From Alkalicoccus luteus (lineage in GTDB: Bacteria; Bacillota; Bacilli; Bacillales; Salisediminibacteriaceae), in assembly GCF_012034335.1 (NCBI RefSeq), contig NZ_JAATHJ010000001.1, forward strand, positions 124,001 through 188,000: a stretch of 64,000 bases of DNA. Direction: 5' to 3'. A program made the translations under genes and the position numbers. The notes under the pieces were generated by a model. It saw nothing but the letters and a program-made list of their open reading frames with translations. It was not told where the DNA came from and did not search any database. Positions 8,585 through 16,867 of this stretch are shown here, in pieces; the stretch's first letter is position 1; the number at the start of each line of letters is the position of its first letter.

Positions 8585-10273
8585 GTGACGCTGAAAGCAA
8601 AGCTGCTTGGCGCTTTTTCGATCGTTGTTGTCATTATTTTTGTCATTGGAGGGCTGGCGCTTTCAAGCCTCAGTTCGATGAATCAGAACGGGGAAACGAT
8701 GTATGAGGATCGGGTGATGGCGTTAAGCCACTTGATTGACGTGGTTCAATTTGCCGAGAGAGCCCGGGGTGAAATGCTCACGTCGCTGTTGACGGATGAC
8801 CCACTGCGGGCAGAGGAAGCACTCGTTGAACTGGCTTACATTGATCCTATTTTAGAAGAATACGCAGGCACATATTTAACCTCTGATGAAGCAGAAAAAT
8901 TAACTCAGTTTCAGGGGGAGGTAGCGAATTTCTCCAGTGCATTGGAATTTATGAATGAGGAAATTCAGGCGGGCAATATGGAGGCAGCCACGAGAGTTAC
9001 AGAAACGGCTGCGATGGAGTTTGCACAGGTTGAGGAAGCGCTGGAATCGTTGATCGTTATTAATGAGGAAGTTGCGGCGGAACTCAATGCAGCAAACCAG
9101 TCATTATTTGAGCAGAGCCGCGTTCTGATGATCGCAGCGGCTGTCGCGGCGGTTCTGGCTGCAGCTGGACTGGGTATTTTTCTCGGACGTTCCATCGGCG
9201 GAGCAGCCGGCAAGGTGTCGGATTATATGAAAGCAGTGGCTGCCGGGGATTTAACAAGAGAGCCGCTTCACGTAAACCGGAAGGATGAACTTGGGGAGCT
9301 GATGGCGTCGGCGAATTCGATGCAACGAAATCTGAAAGATGTCCTGCGTGGTGTCACAGAAGCATCGCAGGACGTGACGCAGAACAGCGAGGAGCTGCTG
9401 CAGTCCGTCGACGAAATGCGGAACGGCAGCGAACAGGTAGCTTCTACGATGGAAGAGCTCGCGTCCGGGGCTGAACTTCAGGCCGGAAGCGCAGGTACGC
9501 TTGCAGAAAGCATCGAAGCGTTTCTCGATCAGATCGAATCAAGCCGTCTTGCTGGTGAAGCAGCATCAACGGAGACGAAGGCTGCTGATGAGGCAGCGGA
9601 GATCGGACGGGAACGTAGGGTGTCTTCTCTAGCTTCTATGGAGGAAATTCACGAGGCTGTGCGCGCTGCGGTAGACGATGTGCGCGGTCTTGATGAAAAA
9701 ACGAAAAATATTACCTCTCTCGTCGATATGATTCAGGGAGTCGCGGATCAGACGAACCTGCTTGCCTTGAACGCTGCGATCGAAGCAGCGCGGGCCGGCG
9801 AGCACGGACGCGGGTTTGCGGTTGTAGCTGACGAGGTGCGCAAACTGGCGGAGCAGGTCTCGGTATCTGTAGCGGAAATAACGAGCATCGTCCACGCGAT
9901 TCAACAGGAGTCAGCCGTTGTAGCGGCAGGGCTCGAAGGTGGTTTTAAAAAGGCTGAGGCCGGTGCTGAACAGGTGCGCCTGACTGGAGAGGCATTTGAA
10001 ACTGTTCAAAAAGCAGCAGCCGCTTCTGCAGAACGGATGCAGGAACTGACTGGCCGGCTGGCAGAGGTGACGGCCGGAAGCGGAAAAATCCGCAGCTCGA
10101 TCAGCGAAGTAGCTTCGGTGTCGCAGCAGTCTGCAGCGGGAATTGAAGAGACAGCGGCTTCGACCGAGCAGTCTCTCAGCTCGATGGAAGAGATCGCCTC
10201 AAGCTCATCCGATCTTGCCCGTCTTGCTGAAAATCTGCAGGAAAAAGTCCAGCAATTTCAGCTTCGTGCATAA
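8585..10273 (+). CDS. Methyl-accepting chemotaxis protein
   Basis: Transmembrane chemoreceptor signalling to CheA/CheW. It has TM1 at about residues 8-28, an extracytoplasmic helical bundle of about 150 residues (4HB type, acidic), and TM2 at about 178-200 (alanine/valine rich). HAMP follows ([21 protein letters not shown]...), then the long signalling coiled coil. Its tip is [20 protein letters not shown] and [14 protein letters not shown], the most conserved stretch of the family. Glu/Gln-rich methylation helices flank it. The ligand cannot be told from the sensor bundle. The start is GTG at 8585, after GGGGGAG. Single-gene unit with a palindromic terminator; no che genes are near, which is usual for receptors. 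Confidence 0.95.
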   Translation: MTLKAKLLGAFSIVVVIIFVIGGLALSSLSSMNQNGETMYEDRVMALSHLIDVVQFAERARGEMLTSLLTDDPLRAEEALVELAYIDPILEEYAGTYLTSDEAEKLTQFQGEVANFSSALEFMNEEIQAGNMEAATRVTETAAMEFAQVEEALESLIVINEEVAAELNAANQSLFEQSRVLMIAAAVAAVLAAAGLGIFLGRSIGGAAGKVSDYMKAVAAGDLTREPLHVNRKDELGELMASANSMQRNLKDVLRGVTEASQDVTQNSEELLQSVDEMRNGSEQVASTMEELASGAELQAGSAGTLAESIEAFLDQIESSRLAGEAASTETKAADEAAEIGRERRVSSLASMEEIHEAVRAAVDDVRGLDEKTKNITSLVDMIQGVADQTNLLALNAAIEAARAGEHGRGFAVVADEVRKLAEQVSVSVAEITSIVHAIQQESAVVAAGLEGGFKKAEAGAEQVRLTGEAFETVQKAAAASAERMQELTGRLAEVTAGSGKIRSSISEVASVSQQSAAGIEETAASTEQSLSSMEEIASSSSDLARLAENLQEKVQQFQLRA

Positions 10274-10346
10274 TTACGAACATTTTCGATTAAAAATGTA
10301 TACATCAAGGTGCTTTCGTCAGGTGATGTGACATAGAATGAACGGG

Positions 10347-10373
10347 AAAACGGCTGATATCAGCCGTTTTTTA
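10347..10373 (+). terminator. Terminator of the chemoreceptor gene
   Basis: Perfect palindrome 10347-10370 (stem AAAACGGCTG...) followed by more T. Confidence 0.85.
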
Positions 10374-10544
10374 TCTGTTAATGGAGCCAGAAAGTGTGTG
10401 AGGTAATGTGACATACTTTTCAGCTTATTCATAAAAATGTTTTATCAGAATATTGATAATTATGTAATTGTATGATACGCTCTTTTTTATCAGTAATCAT
10501 TTTCAAGTTAATTAAACCATTAGGACGAGAGGGGATCAGTACAC

Positions 10545-11462
10545 ATGAAAAAGAAATGGGCAGGTATCGTTTTAGGTACAGCAGCAGTTACAGCACTTGC
10601 TGCCTGCGGGGGAAATGAAGATGGGGATATGCCTACATACACGGTGGCGACAGACTCCAACTACGTCCCTTTTGAATTTCTGAATGACGAGACAGGGGAA
10701 ATGGAAGGCTTTGATATTGACCTGATCAATGCGATTGCCGAAGAAGTCGGCTTCGAAATCGATCTGGAAGTAGTCGAATTCGACGGTATCGTTTCCGGAA
10801 TGGGAACAGGGCGCTATGATATTGGAATTGCCGGCATGACGATCACAGAAGAGCGCGCAGAGAACTTTGAATTCTCCCGCCCTTACTACAGCGCCGGTCT
10901 GATTCTTGCGGTCCAGCCGGGTGAAGAGGACATTCAGTCGATCGACGATGTCGACGGGCTGCGTGTCGCAACGCGGGCTGCTACAACGAGCCAGACGTTC
11001 CTTGAAGAAAATACAGATGCAGAAGTAGTCACGTTCCCGGATATCGTGAACGCGTACCAGGATCTGCAGGCGGGTCGTGTCGATGCGGCGATTTATGACC
11101 TTCCAAACGTGCTGTACTACATTGAGACAGAAGGTGTAGGCGAGATGGAAACCGTCGGCGATACGCTCACTGGTGAGCAGTACGGGATTGCCTTCCCGGA
11201 AGGCTCCGAGCTGCGTGAAGACGTTGATGCTGCATTGGAAACACTGATGGATGACGGTACGTATGCAGAAATTTATGAAGAATGGTTCGGCCAGGAGCCA
11301 AATATTGATCAGCTTGCCGAAACAGCAGAAGATGCGATGAATCTGGAGCCGGACGATGCAGAGGATGCGGACGACGCGGATACTGCAGATGAAGAAGTAA
11401 ACGACGGCGAAGATGTTGAAAACGATCCAGCAGAAGACAACGAAGAAGACAACAACGAGTAA
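10545..11462 (+). CDS. Amino-acid ABC transporter substrate-binding lipoprotein (polar amino acids)
   Basis: Extracellular receptor of a type-3 solute-binding family (SBP_bac_3; GlnH/ArtP-like). The lipobox is LAAC, so Cys21 is lipidated and anchors the protein to the outer face of the membrane. The ligand-binding core runs from TYTVATDSNYVPFEF to about residue 255, with GFDIDLINAIAEEVG and YDIGIAGMTITEERA as family signatures. Residues ~256-305 form an Asp/Glu/Asn-rich tail that ordinary homologues lack. It looks disordered and fits a salt- or alkali-adapted surface protein. Permease and ATPase follow at 11536 and 12207. Arg, Gln and cystine are possible substrates; sequence alone does not decide. 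Confidence 0.93.
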   Translation: MKKKWAGIVLGTAAVTALAACGGNEDGDMPTYTVATDSNYVPFEFLNDETGEMEGFDIDLINAIAEEVGFEIDLEVVEFDGIVSGMGTGRYDIGIAGMTITEERAENFEFSRPYYSAGLILAVQPGEEDIQSIDDVDGLRVATRAATTSQTFLEENTDAEVVTFPDIVNAYQDLQAGRVDAAIYDLPNVLYYIETEGVGEMETVGDTLTGEQYGIAFPEGSELREDVDAALETLMDDGTYAEIYEEWFGQEPNIDQLAETAEDAMNLEPDDAEDADDADTADEEVNDGEDVENDPAEDNEEDNNE

Positions 11463-11535
11463 CACACTGCAGGCAGTTGACCCGGTCTGATCACTCGTCG
11501 GACCGGGTTTATTTCGTAGAGGAGGTCTGAAGGAC

Positions 11536-12207
11536 ATGCTTGAAAATTTACAGGAAATTTTCTCGAGTCCACACTACACGAACACGCTCCCGTTTTTGTG
11601 GCGCGGCATGCAGCTGACGCTTCTCGTCACGTTCGTCGGGGTATTTATCGGGTTTATCATCGGAAGTTTCATCGGCTTGATGCGGCTTTCCAAAAACAAA
11701 GTCATTTACGGCATCGCCACGGTATACATAGAGGCATTCCGCGGTACGCCGATTCTCGTACAGGCGCTCTTCCTGTACTTCGGTTTCTCCGATTTTCTCG
11801 GGATTAACTTTACGGCGATCCAGGCTGGTATTCTCGTTATCGCTCTGAACGCCGGGGCGTATATCGCAGAAATCGTCCGCGGTGGTGTTGAGTCGATCGA
11901 TAAAGGACAGATGGAAGCCGGCCGCTCCATGGGCATGACATCTACGCAGACGATGCGCTACATTATCTGGCCGCAGGCGTTCAAGCGGATGATTCCACCA
12001 CTCGGCAACCAGTTCATCATCAGTCTGAAGGATACGTCCATATTTGCGGTTATTTCTCTCGGAGAGATGACCTATCTGATGCGGCAGTATGTTAGTACGA
12101 CCGGGGATCCGTTTGTCCCGTATATCATGCTCTGTCTCGGGTATCTGATTATCACAATTCCGAGTATGGTCATTCTGCGACGCGTTGAACGGAGGTTGGA
12201 TGTATAA
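11536..12207 (+). CDS. Amino-acid ABC transporter permease (HisM/GlnP family)
   Basis: 223-residue membrane subunit with about five TM helices. The N-terminus [20 protein letters not shown] is the typical family opening. The ATPase-contacting EAA loop reads [23 protein letters not shown], close to consensus. Homodimer expected, as in Art/Gln systems with one permease gene. AGAGGAGGT precedes the ATG. It begins 73 nt after the binding-protein gene; a G-C-rich hairpin in that gap (around 11478-11507) could lower downstream expression, a common way to give excess binding protein. Its stop overlaps the start of the ATPase by one base. Confidence 0.93.
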   Translation: MLENLQEIFSSPHYTNTLPFLWRGMQLTLLVTFVGVFIGFIIGSFIGLMRLSKNKVIYGIATVYIEAFRGTPILVQALFLYFGFSDFLGINFTAIQAGILVIALNAGAYIAEIVRGGVESIDKGQMEAGRSMGMTSTQTMRYIIWPQAFKRMIPPLGNQFIISLKDTSIFAVISLGEMTYLMRQYVSTTGDPFVPYIMLCLGYLIITIPSMVILRRVERRLDV

Positions 12208-12929
12208 TGATCACAGTTAAAGATCTGCACAAAAGTTTTGGTGATAACGAGGTTCTTTCCGGCATCGATGCTCAAGTGGAAGAGCGTGAGGTCGTCTGCG
12301 TCATCGGCCCATCAGGCTCCGGAAAAAGTACGTTTCTCCGCTGCATGAACATGCTTGAGGAAATTACAAGCGGTGAAGTGATCATCGACGGTGAAAGTCT
12401 CACCGATCCGAAAACGAACATTAACAAGCTTCGCGCCCAAGTCGGTATGGTGTTCCAGCACTTTAACCTGTTTCCGCATATGACCGTGATGGAAAACGTT
12501 ACGCTGGGACCTCGTAAAGTAAGCAGCAAAGATAAAGCAGAGGCCGATCAGCTGGCTAAAGCGCTGCTGGATAAAGTAGGACTTGCTGACAAGGCACAGG
12601 CCTATCCAGGCAGCCTGTCCGGCGGTCAGAAGCAGCGGGTCGCAATTGCGCGAGCGCTTGCGATGAACCCGAAGGTGATGCTGTTTGATGAGCCAACTTC
12701 GGCTCTCGACCCGGAGCTCGTCGGCGACGTGCTCGGCGTTATGAAGGACCTTGCCAAGGAAGGAATGACGATGGTCGTTGTCACGCACGAAATGGGCTTC
12801 GCGCGTGAGATGGGCGACCGCGTCATCTTCATGGACAAAGGTGTCATTCAGGAAGAAGGCAAGCCGGAGCAGATCTTCGACAATCCGCAGAACGAACGGA
12901 CCCAGTCCTTCCTGAGCAAACTGCTGTAA
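12207..12929 (+). CDS. Amino-acid ABC transporter ATP-binding protein (GlnQ/ArtM-like)
   Basis: 240-residue nucleotide-binding subunit. Walker [11 protein letters not shown]-loop [16 protein letters not shown], signature [15 protein letters not shown], Walker [15 protein letters not shown] and H-loop VVTHEMGFA are all intact. The sequence is the standard polar amino-acid uptake type ([12 protein letters not shown]). Start ATG overlaps the permease stop in TAATGA, so translation is coupled. It drives import by the complex encoded at 10545-12929. A strong terminator follows. Confidence 0.95.
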   Translation: MITVKDLHKSFGDNEVLSGIDAQVEEREVVCVIGPSGSGKSTFLRCMNMLEEITSGEVIIDGESLTDPKTNINKLRAQVGMVFQHFNLFPHMTVMENVTLGPRKVSSKDKAEADQLAKALLDKVGLADKAQAYPGSLSGGQKQRVAIARALAMNPKVMLFDEPTSALDPELVGDVLGVMKDLAKEGMTMVVVTHEMGFAREMGDRVIFMDKGVIQEEGKPEQIFDNPQNERTQSFLSKLL

Positions 12930-12940
12930 CGAGCATGACA

Positions 12941-12968
12941 AAACCCGGCCGCTGCGCCGGGTTTTTTT
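12941..12968 (+). terminator. Terminator of the amino-acid ABC operon
   Basis: 9-bp stem AAACCCGGC/GCCGGGTTT (12941-12949, 12956-12964) running into seven T. Confidence 0.92.
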
Positions 12969-13009
12969 ATGTTGAATTAAGGAGCGGGCGGTTGGGTCTT
13001 TGGGATCAA

Positions 13010-13195
13010 AAGAAACTTAACGAATGGGAAAAGCTGCACAACGCAGTTCAAAAGCGATTTAACAATGCTGAAAGAGAACACAGCAGCGGGCAAAAGTGAT
13101 TTACGCAACGTAACAGTTCATGATAACGAATAAAACAACACAAGCACCTTCAAACGTTACACAGCGTTCCTCAAAACGAACACTACCCATTCATA
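13010..13195. repeat. Periodic intergenic repeat region with AACG core
   Basis: Gene-free stretch between two terminators. AACG or near variants occur at 13019, 13040, 13061 and 13082 (exact 21-bp steps; the last two degenerate), then 13103/13107, 13125, 13153 and 13175 with looser spacing. Two blocks recur elsewhere in this window on the other strand. AAAAGCTGCACAACGC (13029-13044) occurs whole at 44272-44287 and 14 of its bases at 34012-34025. CAACGTAACAG-T-TCATGATAACGAAT (13106-13131) matches 33900-33926 with one inserted and one changed base. No plausible small gene was found in it. Confidence 0.7.
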
Positions 13196-13256
13196 CGGAC
13201 ATCGGGCCGGCGCCCAATCCTCTTTTTAATAACACCCTTTCATCAAATGAACGCAC

Positions 13257-13290
13257 GAAAAGCCCGGCGACAGCATTCGCCGGGTTTTTC
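13257..13290 (-). terminator. Terminator of yhaM
   Basis: 8-bp stem CCCGGCGA/TCGCCGGG (13263-13270, 13277-13284) with A/T flanks; reads into T on the minus strand. Confidence 0.88.
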
Positions 13291-13304
13291 AGGTGCCGTG
13301 CCGT

Positions 13305-14291
13305 CTATTCGTCGGTCATCGGCTTATACAGCTTTCCGAGAGGAAACACTTTCGTGAATTCGCCTTCCGGTGCATCCTTTAATCCGCGCTCGACCATGTT
13401 GACGCGGGAGTCGATCATATCGACGAGATGGATGATGTGCGCTTCGAGTGTTTTCGGCTCGACCGGCGAGCCCCACTCGAGCCTGCCGTGATGGCTGAGG
13501 ATGCAGTGCTGCAGCTGGTACACGGCTTCCTGCTCGAGCTTGGTCAGCTTGGCATTGTCGGCGCGTTCGCTCAGAATACGCTGCACTTCCCGGTCGACGA
13601 GCATGGAAGACATCGAGATATGACCGATAAATTCGCCGGGTACGCTATACTGCGGGGCGATATGATTCGTATATTCCATCACCTTCGACGCATCGTGCAG
13701 CGTGATGCCGCCGATGATGAAGTCTTTGTTGATCGCAGGGTAGCGGGCAGCGATGTCGAGTCCGAGCCGGACCATGCAGACGGTGTGATACAGCAGCCCG
13801 CCGACGAAGGAATGATGGTTTTTCGTTGCAGCCGGGTAGCTGCTGAACGGCTTTTTATAGCGGGTGTAAATGCTGGAGACAATGTCCTGCAGCAGCGGAT
13901 CTACTATCTGGTCGATCGCCTGCTCGAGCTCCTGCTGAAGTGATTCGATCGGCTCCGGCGGCATTTCGAGAAACTCGTGCAGGTCGACTTCGTTTTCCTG
14001 CATCGGCCGGAACGAGCGCGCCGTCATTTGCAGCTGGTCCTGATACGTAGACGTATCGCCTTCTATGTAGATGATCTTTCCTTCCTGCAGCACCTGCTTT
14101 ACTTCATCTTCGCGGCCGCTGATCTGATCGCTCCAAACTTTAACGGGGATTTCTTTTGCTCCTTTTGACACAGACAGGTTGTAAAACGGGTCGCCTTTTT
14201 TCGTCTGTGCCAGATTGGCGCTGCGGATGAGGCCGAAGCCTTGAAACTGCTGATTCGCTTCTTCAAGCAGAGCTAAATCTTCTACTGCCAT
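13305..14291 (-). CDS. yhaM: 3'-5' exoribonuclease YhaM
   Basis: Cytoplasmic RNase with an N-terminal OB-fold (about residues 20-100: GFGLIRSANLAQTKKGDPFYNL, PVKVWSD, IIYIEGDTSTYQDQLQM) and a C-terminal HD phosphohydrolase domain. The HD metal ligands are visible in KNHHSFVGGLLYHTV, ITLHDASKVMEY and LSHHGRLEWGSPV. This matches the B. subtilis YhaM layout and length (about 314). Start chosen at ATG 14291 because GGAGGG lies 8 nt upstream; the reading frame stays open to 14345 but that extension lacks a ribosome site. Monocistronic, terminator at 13257-13290, divergent from the two-component genes. Confidence 0.9.
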   Translation of the reverse strand: MAVEDLALLEEANQQFQGFGLIRSANLAQTKKGDPFYNLSVSKGAKEIPVKVWSDQISGREDEVKQVLQEGKIIYIEGDTSTYQDQLQMTARSFRPMQENEVDLHEFLEMPPEPIESLQQELEQAIDQIVDPLLQDIVSSIYTRYKKPFSSYPAATKNHHSFVGGLLYHTVCMVRLGLDIAARYPAINKDFIIGGITLHDASKVMEYTNHIAPQYSVPGEFIGHISMSSMLVDREVQRILSERADNAKLTKLEQEAVYQLQHCILSHHGRLEWGSPVEPKTLEAHIIHLVDMIDSRVNMVERGLKDAPEGEFTKVFPLGKLYKPMTDE

Positions 14292-14338
14292 CGTGCATCC
14301 CTCCTCATGTATCTTTCTTTCCAGTTTATCATACAGGC

Positions 14339-14372
14339 TGTTCATCCGGTGTTCATAATAATCTGCTACACT
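14339..14372 (+). promoter_or_regulatory. Candidate response-regulator operator and promoter of the two-component operon
   Basis: Direct repeat TGTTCAT (14339-14345) and TGTTCAT (14350-14356), exactly one helical turn (11 bp) apart, then 10 nt and a -10-like TACACT (14367-14372). The same geometry recurs at 16355-16388. The second repeat occupies the -35 position, as for an OmpR/PhoB-type activator. Confidence 0.6.
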
Positions 14373-14392
14373 GCAGGCAGGAGGTGCTGAAC

Positions 14393-15073
14393 GTGTACAA
14401 ACTGCTTATGGTGGAAGACGACGCTCACATTTGCGAGCTCGTATCGCTCTATACAACGAAAGCAAAGCTTGCGCTCATTACGGCAGCGGACGGGGAAGCC
14501 GGGCTCGCTGCTTACTATGACGAGGAGCCGGACTTAGTGCTGCTCGATATTATGCTGCCGGAGCGAAGCGGCTGGGAGCTGTGCCGGGAAATGAGAAAAG
14601 ACAATCCGCTGCTGCCGATTTTGATGCTGACCGGCAGAGGGGAAGCGGAAGACATCGTACGTGGACTGGAAACAGGTGCCGACGACTATGTCGTGAAGCC
14701 ATTTGATCCGAATGAACTGATGGCGCGGATTCAAGCGCTTCTTCGCCGGGCGCACCCGTTCTCGACAGGAAACCTGCTTTCAAGCGGGCGCTTGCAGGTG
14801 GACATGCAAAACCGGGAGCTGACGGCTGCCGGAGAAAAACTGCTGTTTCCGCCGCGGGAGCTGGAGCTGCTTGCTTTTTTTATGCAGTGCTCCGGACAGA
14901 CATTGACGAGAGAGCAGCTGCTCGATGCCGTCTGGGGACGGGACTTTGACGGTGATCCCCGGACGGTGGACGTACATGTAAAGCGCATCCGCAGACGACT
15001 TGATACGGTTGAGAGCGGCGTTCAACTCGTCACGGTGCGGCAGGCGGGCTACCGGCTTGAGGAGATAATATGA
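14393..15073 (+). CDS. OmpR/PhoB-family response regulator
   Basis: 226 residues. The receiver domain (1-115) has the acidic pair in MVEDDAH, phosphoacceptor Asp in LVLLDIMLPERSGWE, Thr in LMLTGRG and Lys in YVVKPFDPNELMARIQALLRR. The winged-helix DNA-binding domain (about 130-225) contains FPPRELELLAFFMQ, LTREQLLDAVWG and RTVDVHVKRIRRRLD. Start set at GTG 14393, 8 nt after AGGAGG; an upstream in-frame GTG at 14384 overlaps that ribosome site. Its 3' end overlaps the kinase start by 4 nt. It probably binds the paired TGTTCAT repeats in front of its own gene and of the gene at 16424 (inference). Confidence 0.93.
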   Translation: MYKLLMVEDDAHICELVSLYTTKAKLALITAADGEAGLAAYYDEEPDLVLLDIMLPERSGWELCREMRKDNPLLPILMLTGRGEAEDIVRGLETGADDYVVKPFDPNELMARIQALLRRAHPFSTGNLLSSGRLQVDMQNRELTAAGEKLLFPPRELELLAFFMQCSGQTLTREQLLDAVWGRDFDGDPRTVDVHVKRIRRRLDTVESGVQLVTVRQAGYRLEEII

Positions 15074-16350
15074 GAAAGCAGTCGCTGTTTCGGAAGCTGT
15101 TCTCCACGTACGCTGCTGTCATTCTTGGGTCGTTTCTCGTCTTCGGTGCCGCCTATATTATTCAGTTTCACTATACGCTGTACGACGATTTCGAGCAGCG
15201 GCATGCCGACATCCGGGAATCAGTGGAGAGCCAGCTGCAGACAGCTGACCGCTACGGTTGGTCGCTGGATGAACGGGAGGAGAGCCTGTCCGCGGTGCTG
15301 AGCGGCTCTGATTACGAGGCAGAGCTGCTGGATAGCGGAAGCGAAGCGGCCTCCGGCTACTGGACCGGCGGCGAGCTGCATTACGAGGTCGTATCGCCGT
15401 TTGACGAAGGCTATCTCCGTACGGTGTTCACCGGTCTGGAGCATGATTACATCCGCGCTGTTACGGCGATTGCGGGCACAATCGGCGGTGTTTTAATGCT
15501 TGCAGCAGGGATGGTCTGGGTCGTTTCCAGGCGCCTTGCAGATCCGCTTCGTGAGATGAGCCGGGCGGCGTCTGCTGTAAGCGGCGGTGATTTCTCAGTG
15601 CGTGTCGAGGAGCACGGACCGCTTGAGATCAGCCGGCTCGGTCGTTCTTTAAACCAGATGGGGGAAGAGCTTGCCGAGACGGAGCAGCTCCGGAAGGCGT
15701 TTCTAGCCAACGTGACCCACGATCTTCGTTCTCCGCTGACGTCGATAAAAGGGTTTTTAACGGCGCTGGAAGACGGTACGATTCCGGACGAACGGCGCCC
15801 CTATTACTTTACACTCATGCGCGGAGAAACAGAGCGGCTGATTAAGCTTGTGCACGATCTGCTCGACCTCACGAAGCTGGAAGGCGGAAGAATCGAGCTC
15901 GATTGTGCACCGGTAGCACTTAAACCTGCTCTCGAGCGGGTTCTGGAAACTGCCGGTCCTGAGCTTGGAAGCCGCCGCACGGTGCTGACAGGAGAAACAG
16001 AAGCGGTTGTCTGGGGGGATCGAGAGCGGCTGGATCAAGTCTGGATCAATCTGCTGGCGAACGCTGCAGCATTTTCGCCGGAAAACAGTACGATTACGCT
16101 TACGCTCACGGAGCACCGGGAATCAGTTTCCGTTTCGATACGTGATGAAGGAAGCGGGATGACAAAAGAAGCGCTGGAGCAGATGTGGGATCGGTTTTAC
16201 AAAGCGGACAGCTCCCGCTCCGGGAAAGCAGGCACCGGGATCGGTCTCTCAATTGTCCGTTCATTGACGGAACTGCACGGAGGCACTGTTTCTGCCGACA
16301 GCAGTGTAGGAGAGGGAACGACAGTCACGGTGACGTTGCCGAAAGCATAA
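15070..16350 (+). CDS. Sensor histidine kinase (HisKA/HATPase)
   Basis: Membrane kinase partnering the preceding regulator. TM1 at about 12-34, an extracytoplasmic sensor of about 90 acidic residues with no recognised fold, TM2 at about 130-155, HAMP (RLADPLREMSRAASAVSGGDFSVRVEE), and HisKA with the phosphorylated His in FLANVTHDLRSPLTSIKGF. The ATPase domain has the N box (INLLANAAAFSPE), G1 DEGSGM, F box FYKADSSR and G2 GTGIGLSIV. 426 residues, complete. It starts at the ATG within ATGA shared with the regulator stop. The signal is unknown; the adjacent co-regulated membrane gene is the only hint. Confidence 0.93.
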   Translation: MRKQSLFRKLFSTYAAVILGSFLVFGAAYIIQFHYTLYDDFEQRHADIRESVESQLQTADRYGWSLDEREESLSAVLSGSDYEAELLDSGSEAASGYWTGGELHYEVVSPFDEGYLRTVFTGLEHDYIRAVTAIAGTIGGVLMLAAGMVWVVSRRLADPLREMSRAASAVSGGDFSVRVEEHGPLEISRLGRSLNQMGEELAETEQLRKAFLANVTHDLRSPLTSIKGFLTALEDGTIPDERRPYYFTLMRGETERLIKLVHDLLDLTKLEGGRIELDCAPVALKPALERVLETAGPELGSRRTVLTGETEAVVWGDRERLDQVWINLLANAAAFSPENSTITLTLTEHRESVSVSIRDEGSGMTKEALEQMWDRFYKADSSRSGKAGTGIGLSIVRSLTELHGGTVSADSSVGEGTTVTVTLPKA

Positions 16351-16354
16351 CAGT

Positions 16355-16388
16355 TGTTCATTTGCTGTTCATATTCGCCTGGTACGCT
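16355..16388 (+). promoter_or_regulatory. Second TGTTCAT-repeat operator/promoter, before the membrane gene at 16424
   Basis: TGTTCAT at 16355-16361 and 16366-16372 (11-bp spacing), 10-nt gap, then TACGCT at 16383-16388. Position by position this is the same design as 14339-14372, although the flanks differ. It suggests that the regulator controls both transcripts. Confidence 0.6.
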
Positions 16389-16423
16389 GAGTTGGACGTT
16401 ATCAGCAGAAAGGATGAATGAAC

Positions 16424-16867
16424 ATGGTATATGAAGCAGCATACAGCTTGCACATTGGAGGTATTGCGCTCTGGATCGGCTCCTTTGCAGCCTTCTCCTG
16501 GCTGCTCAGAGGAATGGCGCAGCAGGAAGAGTTAGCGGAAACAGAAAAGCGGCAGATCCGCCGGATTACAAAATTTGTAAATCTTGGCGTTCTGCCTGCG
16601 GCAGGGATTGTCCTCTTTACAGGCGTGTATATGATTTTACAGCTGAACAGGGAGACGCTCCCGCTTTACATGCTCGTCATGGAGCAGGCCGGGGCACTGA
16701 TCATTCTCGTGACCGCTGTCGGCACAGGTCTTTACAGCCGCAGATTAGTGAAGCGGCTGCATGGAAAAGGAGCGCGGGCAGCCACAGCCAGCTACAGTGT
16801 GGCACTGCTGCTGTCTGCGGGCCTCGCGCTCGCGGTAGTCGTGTTTGTCGGTCTGCGGATCGGTTAA
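16424..16867 (+). CDS. Small four-helix membrane protein (CopD/DUF2269-like), candidate target of the adjacent two-component system
   Basis: 147 residues with four hydrophobic helices. The N-terminal AYSLHIGGIALWIGSFAAF, with a His in the first helix, resembles the start of CopD/DUF2269 membrane proteins, which often handle copper or heme. Family membership is tentative and the function unknown. Start taken at ATG 16424, 9 nt after AGAAAGGA; an ATG six bases upstream is too close to that site. It has its own promoter with the paired TGTTCAT operator, so it is probably the main target of the two-component system just upstream (inference). Its last 4 bases overlap the convergent oxidoreductase gene. 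Confidence 0.72.
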   Translation: MVYEAAYSLHIGGIALWIGSFAAFSWLLRGMAQQEELAETEKRQIRRITKFVNLGVLPAAGIVLFTGVYMILQLNRETLPLYMLVMEQAGALIILVTAVGTGLYSRRLVKRLHGKGARAATASYSVALLLSAGLALAVVVFVGLRIG

